The translations under genes and the position numbers were made by a program. From NCBI GenBank assembly GCA_002359075.1, contig DEQA01000212.1, positions 1 through 18,188 of the forward strand: a DNA stretch of 18,188 nucleotides, given 5' to 3'. Source of the stretch: Planococcaceae bacterium UBA3378 (GTDB lineage Bacteria; Bacillota; Bacilli; Bacillales_A; Planococcaceae). Positions 6,909-15,400 of the stretch are shown one piece after another. Positions within the stretch are counted from its first letter, which is position 1. The number at the start of each line of letters is the position of its first letter. The notes under the pieces are model-generated. The model made no database searches, had not been told where the DNA came from, and saw only the letters and a program-made list of their open reading frames with translations.

Positions 6909-8124
6909 CGTTAAAATACTCCTTCGCTGCTCGCAATCCTGCAACGAGTGCATCAATATCCGCTTCATCATTATACATGTAGAAGCTTGCACGGGCCGTT
7001 GCTGTTACTTGAAGCCATTTCATCAGCGGTTGGGCACAGTGATGTCCCGCACGGACAGCGATACCATTCATATCTAATACTGTTGCTACATCATGTGGAT
7101 GTACATCAGCCAGATTGAATGTTACCAAGCCGCATCGTTTATCAGCATCACGAGGTCCATAAATTGCCAGCCCATCAATTGAGCTCATTTGGTCCATTGC
7201 ATATGCTGCCAGCTTATGCTCGTATGCTTCGATATTCTCTAACCCAATTTCAGTTAAGAAATCGATGGCTGCACCAAGACCAATGGCACTCGCAATGATT
7301 GGCGTACCTCCTTCGAATTTCCACGGAAGCTCTTTCCATGTTGAATCGTAAAGGCCAACAAAATCAATCATTTCACCGCCAAATTCAATCGGTTCCATGT
7401 TTTCAAGGATTGCTTGTTTTCCGTATAATACCCCGATCCCTGTAGGACCACACATTTTATGGCCCGAGAAAGCTAAAAAGTCACAATCGATGTCCTGCAC
7501 ATCCACCTTCATATGAGGAACAGCCTGTGCTCCATCCACAACCATGATTGCCCCGTTTTCATGGGCAATTTTAGCAATCTCTTTTACCGGATTAATGGTA
7601 CCAAGTACATTCGAAACCATCATGACAGAGACAATTTTCGTCTTCGGTGTAATCGTCTTGCGTACTGTATCAAGAGAAATCGTTCCATCCGCTTCTAAAT
7701 CAAGATACTTTAATACTGCACCTTTTTCCTTTGCAACCTGCTGCCAAGGAATAATATTAGAATGGTGCTCCATATAGGAAATGACGATTTCATCCCCCTC
7801 CTGAAGCGTTTGGCGGGCATAGCCTGAAGCAACAGTGTTGAGGGAAGTCGTTGTACCGCGAGTGAAAATGACCTCTTTTGTTGAATTAGCATTAATGAAT
7901 TTCCGTACTTTATCGCGAGCGCCCTCATAAAGATCCGTAGCACGGTTTCCTAATGTATGGACACCACGGTGCACGTTTGAATTGTCCAGTTCATAGTACT
8001 TTCTCATCGCTTCCATTACTGGAATAGGCTTTTGAGACGTTGCTGCACTATCAAGGTAAACGAGCGGATGCCCGTTTACTTCTTGATTCAAAATTGGAAA
8101 ATAGCTTTTAATGTCTTTATTCAT
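6898..8124 (-). CDS. sufS: Cysteine desulfurase SufS
   Basis: PLP enzyme converting L-cysteine to alanine while forming an enzyme persulfide, the sulfur source for the SUF pathway; 408 aa. Visible residues: PLP Schiff-base Lys223 in FSGHKMCGPTG, His121 in MEHHSN stacking on the cofactor, and persulfide Cys363 in RAGHHCAQPLM. The RAGHHCAQP loop and short active-site segment mark a group II (SufS-type) rather than IscS-type desulfurase. The start codon shares one base with the sufD stop (TAATG), and its AAGGAAAG site lies in the end of sufD. The next gene is its acceptor SufU. No irregularity is seen. Confidence 0.97.
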   Translation of the reverse strand: MNKDIKSYFPILNQEVNGHPLVYLDSAATSQKPIPVMEAMRKYYELDNSNVHRGVHTLGNRATDLYEGARDKVRKFINANSTKEVIFTRGTTTSLNTVASGYARQTLQEGDEIVISYMEHHSNIIPWQQVAKEKGAVLKYLDLEADGTISLDTVRKTITPKTKIVSVMMVSNVLGTINPVKEIAKIAHENGAIMVVDGAQAVPHMKVDVQDIDCDFLAFSGHKMCGPTGIGVLYGKQAILENMEPIEFGGEMIDFVGLYDSTWKELPWKFEGGTPIIASAIGLGAAIDFLTEIGLENIEAYEHKLAAYAMDQMSSIDGLAIYGPRDADKRCGLVTFNLADVHPHDVATVLDMNGIAVRAGHHCAQPLMKWLQVTATARASFYMYNDEADIDALVAGLRAAKEYFNDVF

Positions 8125-9431
8125 TATCGAACTTTCCTTTCGATAACCTCCGTCAGCTGCTTTTTAACGCCCTCGATTGGCAGGTTAGTAACAACTGGCG
8201 CAAGGAATCCATGAATTACAAGGCGCTCTGCTTCTGCTTTTGAAATCCCGCGGCTCATCAAGTAGTACAGCTGAGTCGGGTCAACCCGTCCAACAGATGC
8301 TGCGTGTCCTGCTGTTACATCATCTTCGTCGATTAATAGAATTGGGTTCGCATCACCGCGTGCTTTTTCAGAAAGCATTAGGACGCGTGATTCTTGCTCA
8401 GCGTTTGCTTTTGTCGCACCGTGTTCGATTTTACCAATTCCGTTGAAAATAGATTGTGCTCCTTCTTTCATTACACCATGCGTCAGGATTTGCCCATCAG
8501 AGTTTTTACCCCAGTGGCGGACTTCTGTAGTGAAGTTTTGCTTTTGTGTGCCTCGGCCGACTACCACCGTTTTTGTATCAGCAACAGAACCGTCACCTAC
8601 TAAATGTGTAATGTTTTCAGAAATTGTATCTGAATCGTTCATTAGACCAAGAGCCCAGTCAATTTTTGCATCACGTGTCAGATGCGCACGGCGGTTAACA
8701 TATGTCGTATAACCTTTTGCCAATACATCGACAGCACCGAAAGTAACCTGTGCATTATCTTTTACGATTACTTCAGCAATGATGTTTGCTTGGCCTTTTG
8801 CCTCTTCTACTGTGGAAACATACGTTTCTACGTATGTAACAGCTGAAGATTCTTCAGCTACAACAAGCACATGGTTAAATAATGAAGCTTCCTCATTATC
8901 GTTTAGGAATACGACTTGAAGCGGCTCATCAATGATTACATTGCGCGGTACATAGACAAATACTCCGCCGTTAACTAATGCAGCGTGATAAGCAGCCAGC
9001 TTGTGCTCATCCACTTTTACAGCAGTAGTCATGAAGTATTTCTCTACTAGCTCAGCATGATCACGGATTGCTGTTTCCATGTCCGTGAAAATCACGCCTT
9101 TTGACTTCAGCTCTTCTGATACTTTGATGAAAGCAGCCGTATTATTGCGCTGGATATAAAGATTTTGCTGTCCTTCGATATCGATTATTGCTTTTACTTC
9201 CTCAGGAAGCTCTTCTAAAGATGCAAATTTTGCTGATTCCACAGTGTGGACTGGGAATTCTGTAAAATTCCATTTTGTGATATTTGTTTTGTCTGGCTTT
9301 GGTAGCGCTAGTTCAGCTGCCTTTTCAAGAGCTGCAACGCGGAAATCAGCAAATGCTGCCGGTTCGTTGTTGTTTTGCGAGAACGAACGTACTTCTTGTG
9401 CTGATAACGCCAATTTAGTTTCAACCGTCAT
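8124..9431 (-). CDS. sufD: Fe-S cluster assembly protein SufD
   Basis: Partner of SufB in the SufBC2D scaffold, thought to help bring iron into the nascent cluster; 435 aa. The variable alpha-helical N-terminal half is followed by a beta-helix core. The conserved C-terminal block includes the SufD His (His376 in VTAGHAASVGRVD), QLYYLMSRGISKAEA and a final helix. The start ATG at 9431 has AAGGAGGAC immediately upstream and follows the sufC stop by 18 bp. Its stop overlaps the sufS start by one base. The C-terminal part is visibly related to SufB, but the N-terminal half is not, as usual for the pair. Confidence 0.96.
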   Translation of the reverse strand: MTVETKLALSAQEVRSFSQNNNEPAAFADFRVAALEKAAELALPKPDKTNITKWNFTEFPVHTVESAKFASLEELPEEVKAIIDIEGQQNLYIQRNNTAAFIKVSEELKSKGVIFTDMETAIRDHAELVEKYFMTTAVKVDEHKLAAYHAALVNGGVFVYVPRNVIIDEPLQVVFLNDNEEASLFNHVLVVAEESSAVTYVETYVSTVEEAKGQANIIAEVIVKDNAQVTFGAVDVLAKGYTTYVNRRAHLTRDAKIDWALGLMNDSDTISENITHLVGDGSVADTKTVVVGRGTQKQNFTTEVRHWGKNSDGQILTHGVMKEGAQSIFNGIGKIEHGATKANAEQESRVLMLSEKARGDANPILLIDEDDVTAGHAASVGRVDPTQLYYLMSRGISKAEAERLVIHGFLAPVVTNLPIEGVKKQLTEVIERKVR

Positions 9432-9449
9432 CTCTTTCGTCCTCCTTAA

Positions 9450-10229
9450 TTATGCTTCTTGATTAACTGTTTCGTCTTCGATACCTAATTCTTGTTTAAT
9501 CCACTCATAACCTTCTGCTTCCAAGCGCTGTGCCAATTCAGAACCACCTGATTTTACAACACGGCCTTGCATCATAACGTGTACATGGTCAGGTGTGATG
9601 TAGTTTAATAAACGCTGATAGTGCGTGATCATTAAGCAGCCAAAGCCTTCGCCGCGCATTTCGTTGATCCCTTTTGAAACGACTTTCAATGCGTCGATAT
9701 CAAGACCTGAGTCGATTTCGTCAAGGATAGCAAAAGTAGGCTTGATCATCATTAACTGCAGAATTTCGTTACGTTTTTTCTCACCGCCTGAGAAACCTTC
9801 GTTTAAGTAACGTTGGCCCATCTCTTCAGGCATTTCTAAAAATTCCATTGTTTTATCTAATTCACGGATGAATTTCATAAGTGAAATTTCATCGCCTTCT
9901 TCACGGCGCGCATTGATTGCAGAGCGCAGGAAGTCCGCATTTGTAACACCAGAAATTTCTGAAGGGTATTGCATTGCCAGGAATAGACCGGCTTTCGCGC
10001 GCTCATCAACTTCCATTTCCAATACATTCTCTCCATCAAGTAATACTTCACCTTGTGTTACTTCGTATTTAGGGTGACCCATGATTGCAGATGCTAATGT
10101 AGATTTACCAGTACCGTTTGGACCCATGATTGCATGGATTTCGTTTGTGTTAATAGTTAGGTTTACACCTTTTAAAATCTCTTTGCCTTCGATTTCAACG
10201 TGAAGATCTTTGATCTCTAAAGTTGCCAT
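9450..10229 (-). CDS. sufC: Fe-S cluster assembly ATPase SufC
   Basis: Soluble ABC-type ATPase that binds SufB and SufD and drives the conformational change needed for cluster assembly; 259 aa with no membrane segment. Motifs: Walker A GPNGTGKS at 36-43, SUF-specific signature FSGGEKKR at about 146-153, Walker B FAILDE at 166-171 followed by the SufC hallmark IDSGLDIDAL, and H-loop His203 in MITHYQRLL. The start ATG at 10229 has GGAGGG six nt upstream. It is the first gene of the sufCDSUB operon, in the same order as in Bacillus subtilis. Confidence 0.97.
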   Translation of the reverse strand: MATLEIKDLHVEIEGKEILKGVNLTINTNEIHAIMGPNGTGKSTLASAIMGHPKYEVTQGEVLLDGENVLEMEVDERAKAGLFLAMQYPSEISGVTNADFLRSAINARREEGDEISLMKFIRELDKTMEFLEMPEEMGQRYLNEGFSGGEKKRNEILQLMMIKPTFAILDEIDSGLDIDALKVVSKGINEMRGEGFGCLMITHYQRLLNYITPDHVHVMMQGRVVKSGGSELAQRLEAEGYEWIKQELGIEDETVNQEA

Positions 10230-10246
10230 AAGTTACCCTCCATATG

Positions 10247-10269
10247 TTCAATTGAATGGATATTCCATT
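10247..10269. other. Nested palindromes in the suf leader
   Basis: TTCAATTGAA (10247-10256) is a perfect 10-bp palindrome. It overlaps AATGGA-TAT-TCCATT (10255-10269), a perfect 6-3-6 inverted repeat. Both lie between the predicted suf start site (about 10283) and the sufC ribosome binding site, where an operator or mRNA hairpin could act. No known regulator is assigned. Confidence 0.45.
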
Positions 10270-10289
10270 ACTTATTTTCGTCATTAATA

Positions 10290-10318
10290 ATCTTAACTGA
10301 AATAGAATCGAGTTGCAA
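10290..10318 (-). promoter_or_regulatory. Predicted sigma-A promoter of sufCDSUB
   Basis: On the minus strand, TTGCAA (10318-10313), a 17-bp spacer and TAAGAT (10295-10290) form a sigma-A-like promoter with 4/6 matches in each box. Transcription would start near 10283, leaving a leader of about 54 nt. This is the best-spaced promoter in the gap before sufC. Confidence 0.55.
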
Positions 10319-10674
10319 ATAGTTTAGAATGATTTTAATTAAATAACTGACGGTTTTTCTTTGGAAACGCTATCTTAACGAGATTTTATATATTAATTTG
10401 GAAATTCGCTTTTATTTTTATTTTTTCAATAAGAACACGGCCAATGAGAATGAATATCAATTTGCTATTCTCCGATATATTAATCCGCTGTTTTCACACG
10501 ATCTTTTCTTCTCTTGGAAAATCTCCTCTTTATTTTTTTGTTCTGCATGATTGAAACCTGCCTTTCTCCCCCGTACTTCATCAAATTCCTCTCTCCCTAT
10601 AAACTGAGGGAAATCTAGTTTTTCTCCTATAGCTGGATTTACCAACCAGCTTATACTATAAAGGGCTGCCATAC
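10319..10674. other. AT-rich gap between suf and glt operons without a convincing gene
   Basis: About 350 bp, part of a 595-bp intergenic stretch. On the minus strand there is a 71-codon open frame (10672-10457) with no ribosome binding site and no recognisable family. An overlapping 33-codon frame (10581-10480) is strongly basic in its second half (KKIKRRFSKRRK) and has AGAGAGG upstream. Neither looks like a proven gene. Also seen are an AGCTGG/CCAGCT hairpin (about 10631-10651) and an imperfect direct repeat TTTGGAAA near 10359 and 10397. A Fur-like site lies inside (listed separately). It could be old intergenic debris or hold an undetected small RNA. Confidence 0.4.
10445..10459. promoter_or_regulatory. 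Putative Fur box upstream of the suf operon
   Basis: The 15-mer TGAGAATGAATATCA matches the Bacillus Fur 7-1-7 consensus TGATAATNATTATCA at 12 of 14 defined positions. Flanking genes are both on the minus strand, so the only downstream target is sufC, about 215 bp away. I do not find a good promoter overlapping the box: a TTGATA inside it has only a poor -10 at 17 bp. The match is seen; function as a Fur operator is inferred. Confidence 0.5.
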
Positions 10675-10716
10675 AAAAAGAGCTGTCCAGAAGGCGTAAA
10701 CTTTCTGGACAACTCT
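10675..10716 (-). terminator. Rho-independent terminator of the glt operon
   Basis: The arm TGTCCAGAA (10684-10692) pairs with TTCTGGACA (10703-10711). AGAG/CTCT extends the stem beyond one mismatch, and the apical loop is about 6-10 nt. On the minus strand the stem is followed by TTTTT (10679-10675). It lies about 110 bp after the gltD stop. A shorter T-run on the other side could allow weak plus-strand termination. Confidence 0.85.
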
Positions 10717-10824
10717 GTTTTATTAAATATTATTCAAGATTAATAGCTTTACACCCTGATCATGCTGCCGTTTTTATTGTAAAAGACATAGCAAAATGAC
10801 TTTTCAAGCGCTCTTTCCTGTTAA

Positions 10825-12306
10825 TCAGGCAAATTGCCTTACTTCCTGCAAATAATGATGTACGCTTGCTGCTACACTGCGCCCTTCTTTAATAGCCCAT
10901 ACAACAAGACTTTGACCGCGGCGTGCATCTCCTGCTGCAAAAATACCGGGAATATTCGTTTCGAAATCTTTTACCGAGGCCCGGATCCGGTTATTTGCGA
11001 CTTCCACTCCAAACTGTTCGGGCAGTGTTTTTTCAACGCCTTCAAAGCCGATTGCTACAAATACATACTGAGCCGGCCATACACGCTCTGTTCCCGGCAG
11101 CTCCTTGAAATAATGGAAGCCGTCTTCACCGAGAATTTTCTCCATCTGAATTGTATGAAGCTCTTTTACATGGCCGTTTGCGTCCTTTACAATTTTTTTA
11201 GTTTGAATGCAGTATTCACGCGGGTCGTACCCTTTTATATCATTTACTTCTGCGTATGCGTAATCCAGTGTAAACACATTCGGATCTTTCGGCCATAGGT
11301 TTTCTGCTGTCCGGTTTATCGATAGTGCGGGATGCTTACCAAATTGATAAACAGATTTACAGTTTTGGCGGATCGCTGTTGCTACGCAGTCTGCTCCTGT
11401 ATCTCCGCCGCCGATAACGATTACGTCCCTGCCCTTTACATTCAGCGCCTTTCCATCCTCAAAGTTTGAATCGAGCAGGCTCTTTGTCACATCCGTCAAA
11501 TATTCCATAGCCAGATGAATTCCTTGCGCATCCGAACCTTCCATATAAAGCAGACGCTGTTTTTGCGCTCCGGTACATAAAATGACGGCATCATATTGCG
11601 AACGGAGCTCCTCTGCAGATATCTCAACCCCTACGTTTACACCACATTTAAATTCGATCCCTTCTAGCATAAGCAGATTTACACGGCGCTCAATCACTTC
11701 TTTTTCAAGCTTCATATTGGGGATGCCGTACATTAATAATCCGCCGGGACGATCAGCCCGTTCAAATACCGTCACATTATGCCCAAGCTGATTCAGTTCA
11801 TCAGCAGCAGCCAATCCTGCGGGACCTGACCCAATAACAGCAATCTTTTGCCCCGTTCTATGACGTGGAAGACGCGGAACAACCCAGCCATTTTCAAAGC
11901 CTTTATCAATAATCGTACGTTCGATCGATTTGATTGCTACAGCAGGATCTGTAATCGCTAATGTACAGGAGCCTTCACAAGGTGCCGGGCAGACACGGCC
12001 GGTGAACTCGGGAAAGTTATTCGTCATATGCAGACGGTCCAACGCTTCCTTCCACTGTCCTTTATATACTAGGTCATTCCATTCAGGAATGACGTTATTG
12101 ATCGGGCATCCTGCAGCCGTCCCGCGGATTTCTATTCCCATATGGCAAAACGGTGTGCCGCAATCCATACAGCGGGCCCCTTGCGTTTGCAATGATTCAT
12201 CAGACAATCTAGACGCATATTCCTTCCAGCTGGAAACACGCTCTCGTGTTGGCTGCTCCTTCGTCTTTTCTCGTTTGTATTCCATAAATCCGGTCGGTTT
12301 CCCCAT
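10825..12306 (-). CDS. gltD: Glutamate synthase (NADPH) small subunit
   Basis: Electron-input subunit of NADPH-glutamate synthase (called gltB in B. subtilis); 493 aa. It oxidises NADPH at FAD and passes electrons through Fe-S clusters to the large subunit. The N-terminal cluster-binding region has Cys46, Cys49, Cys54 and Cys67 (CMDCGTPFC...GCPINN), then Cys106, Cys110 and Cys114 (CPAPCEGSC). The FAD dinucleotide-binding motif GSGPAG is at 159-164, followed by ERADRPGGLLMYGIP. The NADPH motif is VIGGGDTGADC, and AAGDARRGQSLVVWAI closes the FAD site. The start ATG at 12306 is preceded by AGGAGGGGCAAG. It follows the large-subunit gene by 111 bp. A formate dehydrogenase or dihydropyrimidine dehydrogenase subunit shares the fold, but context settles the call. 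Confidence 0.96.
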   Translation of the reverse strand: MGKPTGFMEYKREKTKEQPTRERVSSWKEYASRLSDESLQTQGARCMDCGTPFCHMGIEIRGTAAGCPINNVIPEWNDLVYKGQWKEALDRLHMTNNFPEFTGRVCPAPCEGSCTLAITDPAVAIKSIERTIIDKGFENGWVVPRLPRHRTGQKIAVIGSGPAGLAAADELNQLGHNVTVFERADRPGGLLMYGIPNMKLEKEVIERRVNLLMLEGIEFKCGVNVGVEISAEELRSQYDAVILCTGAQKQRLLYMEGSDAQGIHLAMEYLTDVTKSLLDSNFEDGKALNVKGRDVIVIGGGDTGADCVATAIRQNCKSVYQFGKHPALSINRTAENLWPKDPNVFTLDYAYAEVNDIKGYDPREYCIQTKKIVKDANGHVKELHTIQMEKILGEDGFHYFKELPGTERVWPAQYVFVAIGFEGVEKTLPEQFGVEVANNRIRASVKDFETNIPGIFAAGDARRGQSLVVWAIKEGRSVAASVHHYLQEVRQFA

Positions 12307-12345
12307 CTTGCCCCTCCTTTTTTCTAAAACGCATTTTTAAAATAT

Positions 12346-12389
12346 TCACCAGGGGCCGCACTTCCATACAGTCCACTGGTGATCCCTGG
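12346..12389 (-). other. Alternative hairpins in the gltB-gltD spacer
   Basis: The 111-bp spacer between the two glutamate synthase genes contains TCACCAG (12346-12352), which can pair with CTGGTGA (12376-12382). It also contains CCAGGG (12349-12354), which can pair with CCCTGG (12384-12389). The two helices share CCAG and exclude each other. No T-run follows on the minus strand, so it is not a normal terminator. It may protect or process the transcript and set subunit ratio; this is inference. Confidence 0.35.
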
Positions 12390-12417
12390 CTAGTCAGCAT
12401 CCTATTTGCTCGTCTGT

Positions 12418-15400
12418 TTAATTTAAAATAGCCGGCTCCCTGCTGCCTGTTGTTTCTGCAAATGCCTGCATTGCTGCATTTTCATCTGTTAATCCTTGCA
12501 GCTTATGGAAATTGATTTTCTCCAGCATTGCCTGATAATCTGTCGGCACGACCTTTACGAACTTCGGCACCATTTCCTCCCACTTTGCCAGCACATGAAG
12601 GGCAGCTGTACTTTCGGTCTGCTCCAGATGTTGAATGATCAGCTTGCGAACCGCTTCGACTTCACTTTTCTCCTCGAGTTGCGCAAATTCAATCATCTCC
12701 ATATTGCACTGTGCTTTAAAGGCCGCCGCATTTGTCGGCAGAACATAGGCAACGCCTCCCGACATACCCGCACCGAAATTTTGGCCTACATCGCCTAACA
12801 CAACAATGCGCCCGCCCGTCATGTATTCGCAGCCGTGATCTCCAATTCCCTCCACTACGATATTGGCACCCGAGTTACGTACGGCAAACCGGTGTCCCGC
12901 ACGGCCGTTAATAAATGCCTGACCGCTTGTTGCACCATATAAGCATACGTTGCCGGCAATGACATTTTTCTCGTAAACGCCTTTGATTGGTGACACAGCC
13001 ATAACCTTCCCGCCGGATAATCCTTTACCAAAATAGTCATTCACGTCACCTTCCACTTTCATCGTCATGCCCCGCGGGATAAAGGCACCAAAGCTCTGAC
13101 CGGCATGACCAGTAAAGGTAAGGGTAATCGTATCATCCGACAGTCCTTGTTCTCCGTATTTGCGGGAAATTTCACTGCCGATAATCGTTCCCATTACACG
13201 GTCTGTATTTTTAATGGGAAATGAAAGCTCTACCTTTTTCTTTTCCTCGATCGCTTTTTCAACTTTCGGCAACAAATGCACCATATCGAAGCTTTCTGCA
13301 ATTCCATGATGTTGTTCGTGCTGTTTTGTACGTGTACCCGGTACTTGGTGAAGAAGGGCTGTCAAATCCAGCTGACTTGCCTTCCAGTGCTGCTTTGTAC
13401 GTTCGGAAATCATCAGGACATCTGTTCTTCCTACCATTTCTTCTACCGTACGGAAGCCTAAAATTGACATATATTCACGCATTTCTTGTGCTACAAAGCG
13501 CATATAATTCACTACGTGGTCGGCACTGCCCATGAATTTGGCGCGAAGTTCCGGGTTTTGTGTCGCCACTCCCACTGGACAAGTATCCAGGTGGCATGCC
13601 CGCATCATCACACAGCCTAAAACAATTAACGGAGCTGTGGCGAATGCAAATTCCTCTGCTCCGAACAGAGCTGCCATTACCACATCTTTTCCCGTCATTA
13701 ATTTTCCGTCCGTTTCCAGTACGACCCGGTCACGAAGCCCATTTAGCATTAAGGTTTGGTGCACTTCTGCCAGCCCCAGCTCCCATGGAAGTCCCGTATG
13801 CTTAATGGAGGTTTTCGGAGAAGCACCTGTTCCTCCGTCATAGCCCGAAATGACAATGACATCTGCTGCCCCCTTTGCAACACCTGCCGCAATGGTCCCT
13901 ACACCCGCTTTTGCTACAAGCTTGACGGAAATCCGTGCGTAGCGATTGGCATTTTTTAAATCATGGATTAATTCAGCCATATCCTCGATGGAGTAAATAT
14001 CATGGTGGGGCGGCGGGGATATTAAACCGACACCCGGCGTAGACCCTCGTACTTCTGCCACCCATGGGTAAACTTTATTGCCCGGCAATTGTCCGCCTTC
14101 CCCCGGTTTTGCTCCTTGCGCCATTTTAATTTGCAGCTCATCGGCATTGACAAGATAGTGGGATTTTACACCGAAACGCCCGGAAGCAATTTGCTTGATC
14201 GCGCTGCGGCGGCTGTCTCCATTTGCATCTGGTGTAAAGCGGACCGGATCTTCTCCTCCCTCCCCGGAATTAGAGCGGGCACCTAGACGATTCATTGCAA
14301 CAGCTAATGTTTCATGTGCCTCCTTCGATAAGGAGCCAAAGGACATTGCCCCGGATTTAAAACGGGTAACGATGGCATCGACCGGTTCTACTTCTTCTAA
14401 TGGAATTTTTCGTTCTGCTTTTCTAAAATCAAATAAATTCCGTAAAAAGCCGATTCGTTCTTCGTTCGCCATTTCCGCATACATGCGATAAAGACCGTAA
14501 TCATTTTTTCGTGTTGCCCACTGCAGTGTGTGGATCGTTTTCGGATTAAAAGCGTGGTGCTCGCCGTCTGCACGCCATTGGAAGTCTGAACCGGACTCCA
14601 GCTCAGCATGCATTGCCTTTACCGCGTCTTCATGTCGGCGTTTTGCCTCTTTACCGATTGTTTCTAAATCAATGCCATCAATTTGGGAGGCTGTGCCTGT
14701 GAAGTGTTCCTTGATGACGTCCTTACTAATCCCTACTGCCTCAAACACCTGTGCCCCACGGTAGGACTGCACAGTAGAAATCCCCATTTTTGACATCACC
14801 TTCACTACCCCGTCTGCTATTCCTTTCCGGTATTTCTTTACAGCAGTTTGATAGTCGGCAGACAGATTCCCTTTTTCAATCGCTTCCTTAATCGTAGCGT
14901 AGGCAAGATATGGATTGATCGCGTCTACCCCAAAACCAATTAAAGCGGCAAAATGATGAACTTCCCGCGCTTCCCCGCTATTTACAATCAGGCTCACTTT
15001 TGTACGAAGGCCCTTTTGTACTAAGTATTGATGTAGACTGCTTGCTGCAAGCAGCACCGGCACTGTTGGAACAGCAGGATGTTCTACATTGTCACTAAGC
15101 ACAAGCAAGGATGCTCCGTGTTCTATGGCAGCTACAGCCTGCCGGCGGATGCGATGCAGTTCCTCCTCCAACTTTTTCGTATAGGCAAGCGAGATAACAG
15201 ATGGTTGAAAATCCTTTTCCTTGTTTTCTGATAAACGTTTGTACTCGCTATTTGTTAAAATAGGCGTTTCGAGCATAATGCGCCGTACATTTTCTGCAGT
15301 CGGATGCAGCAGATTCCCTTCTCTTCCAAGCAAGGTCATTGTCGAAGTCACAACATGTTCACGGATCGAATCAATCGGCGGATTTGTTACTTGGGCGAAC

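Noticed and set aside
6909..6992. N-terminal extension of sufU by 28 residues
   Set aside because: It lies deep inside sufS, has no ribosome binding site and does not resemble SufU; ATG 6908 fits length and family.
10457..10672. 71-codon minus-strand open frame in the suf-glt gap
   Set aside because: No ribosome binding site, no recognisable family and no promoter; kept only as part of the intergenic note.
10834..11298. 154-codon plus-strand open frame
   Set aside because: It lies wholly antisense to gltD and has no recognisable domain; an antisense shadow.
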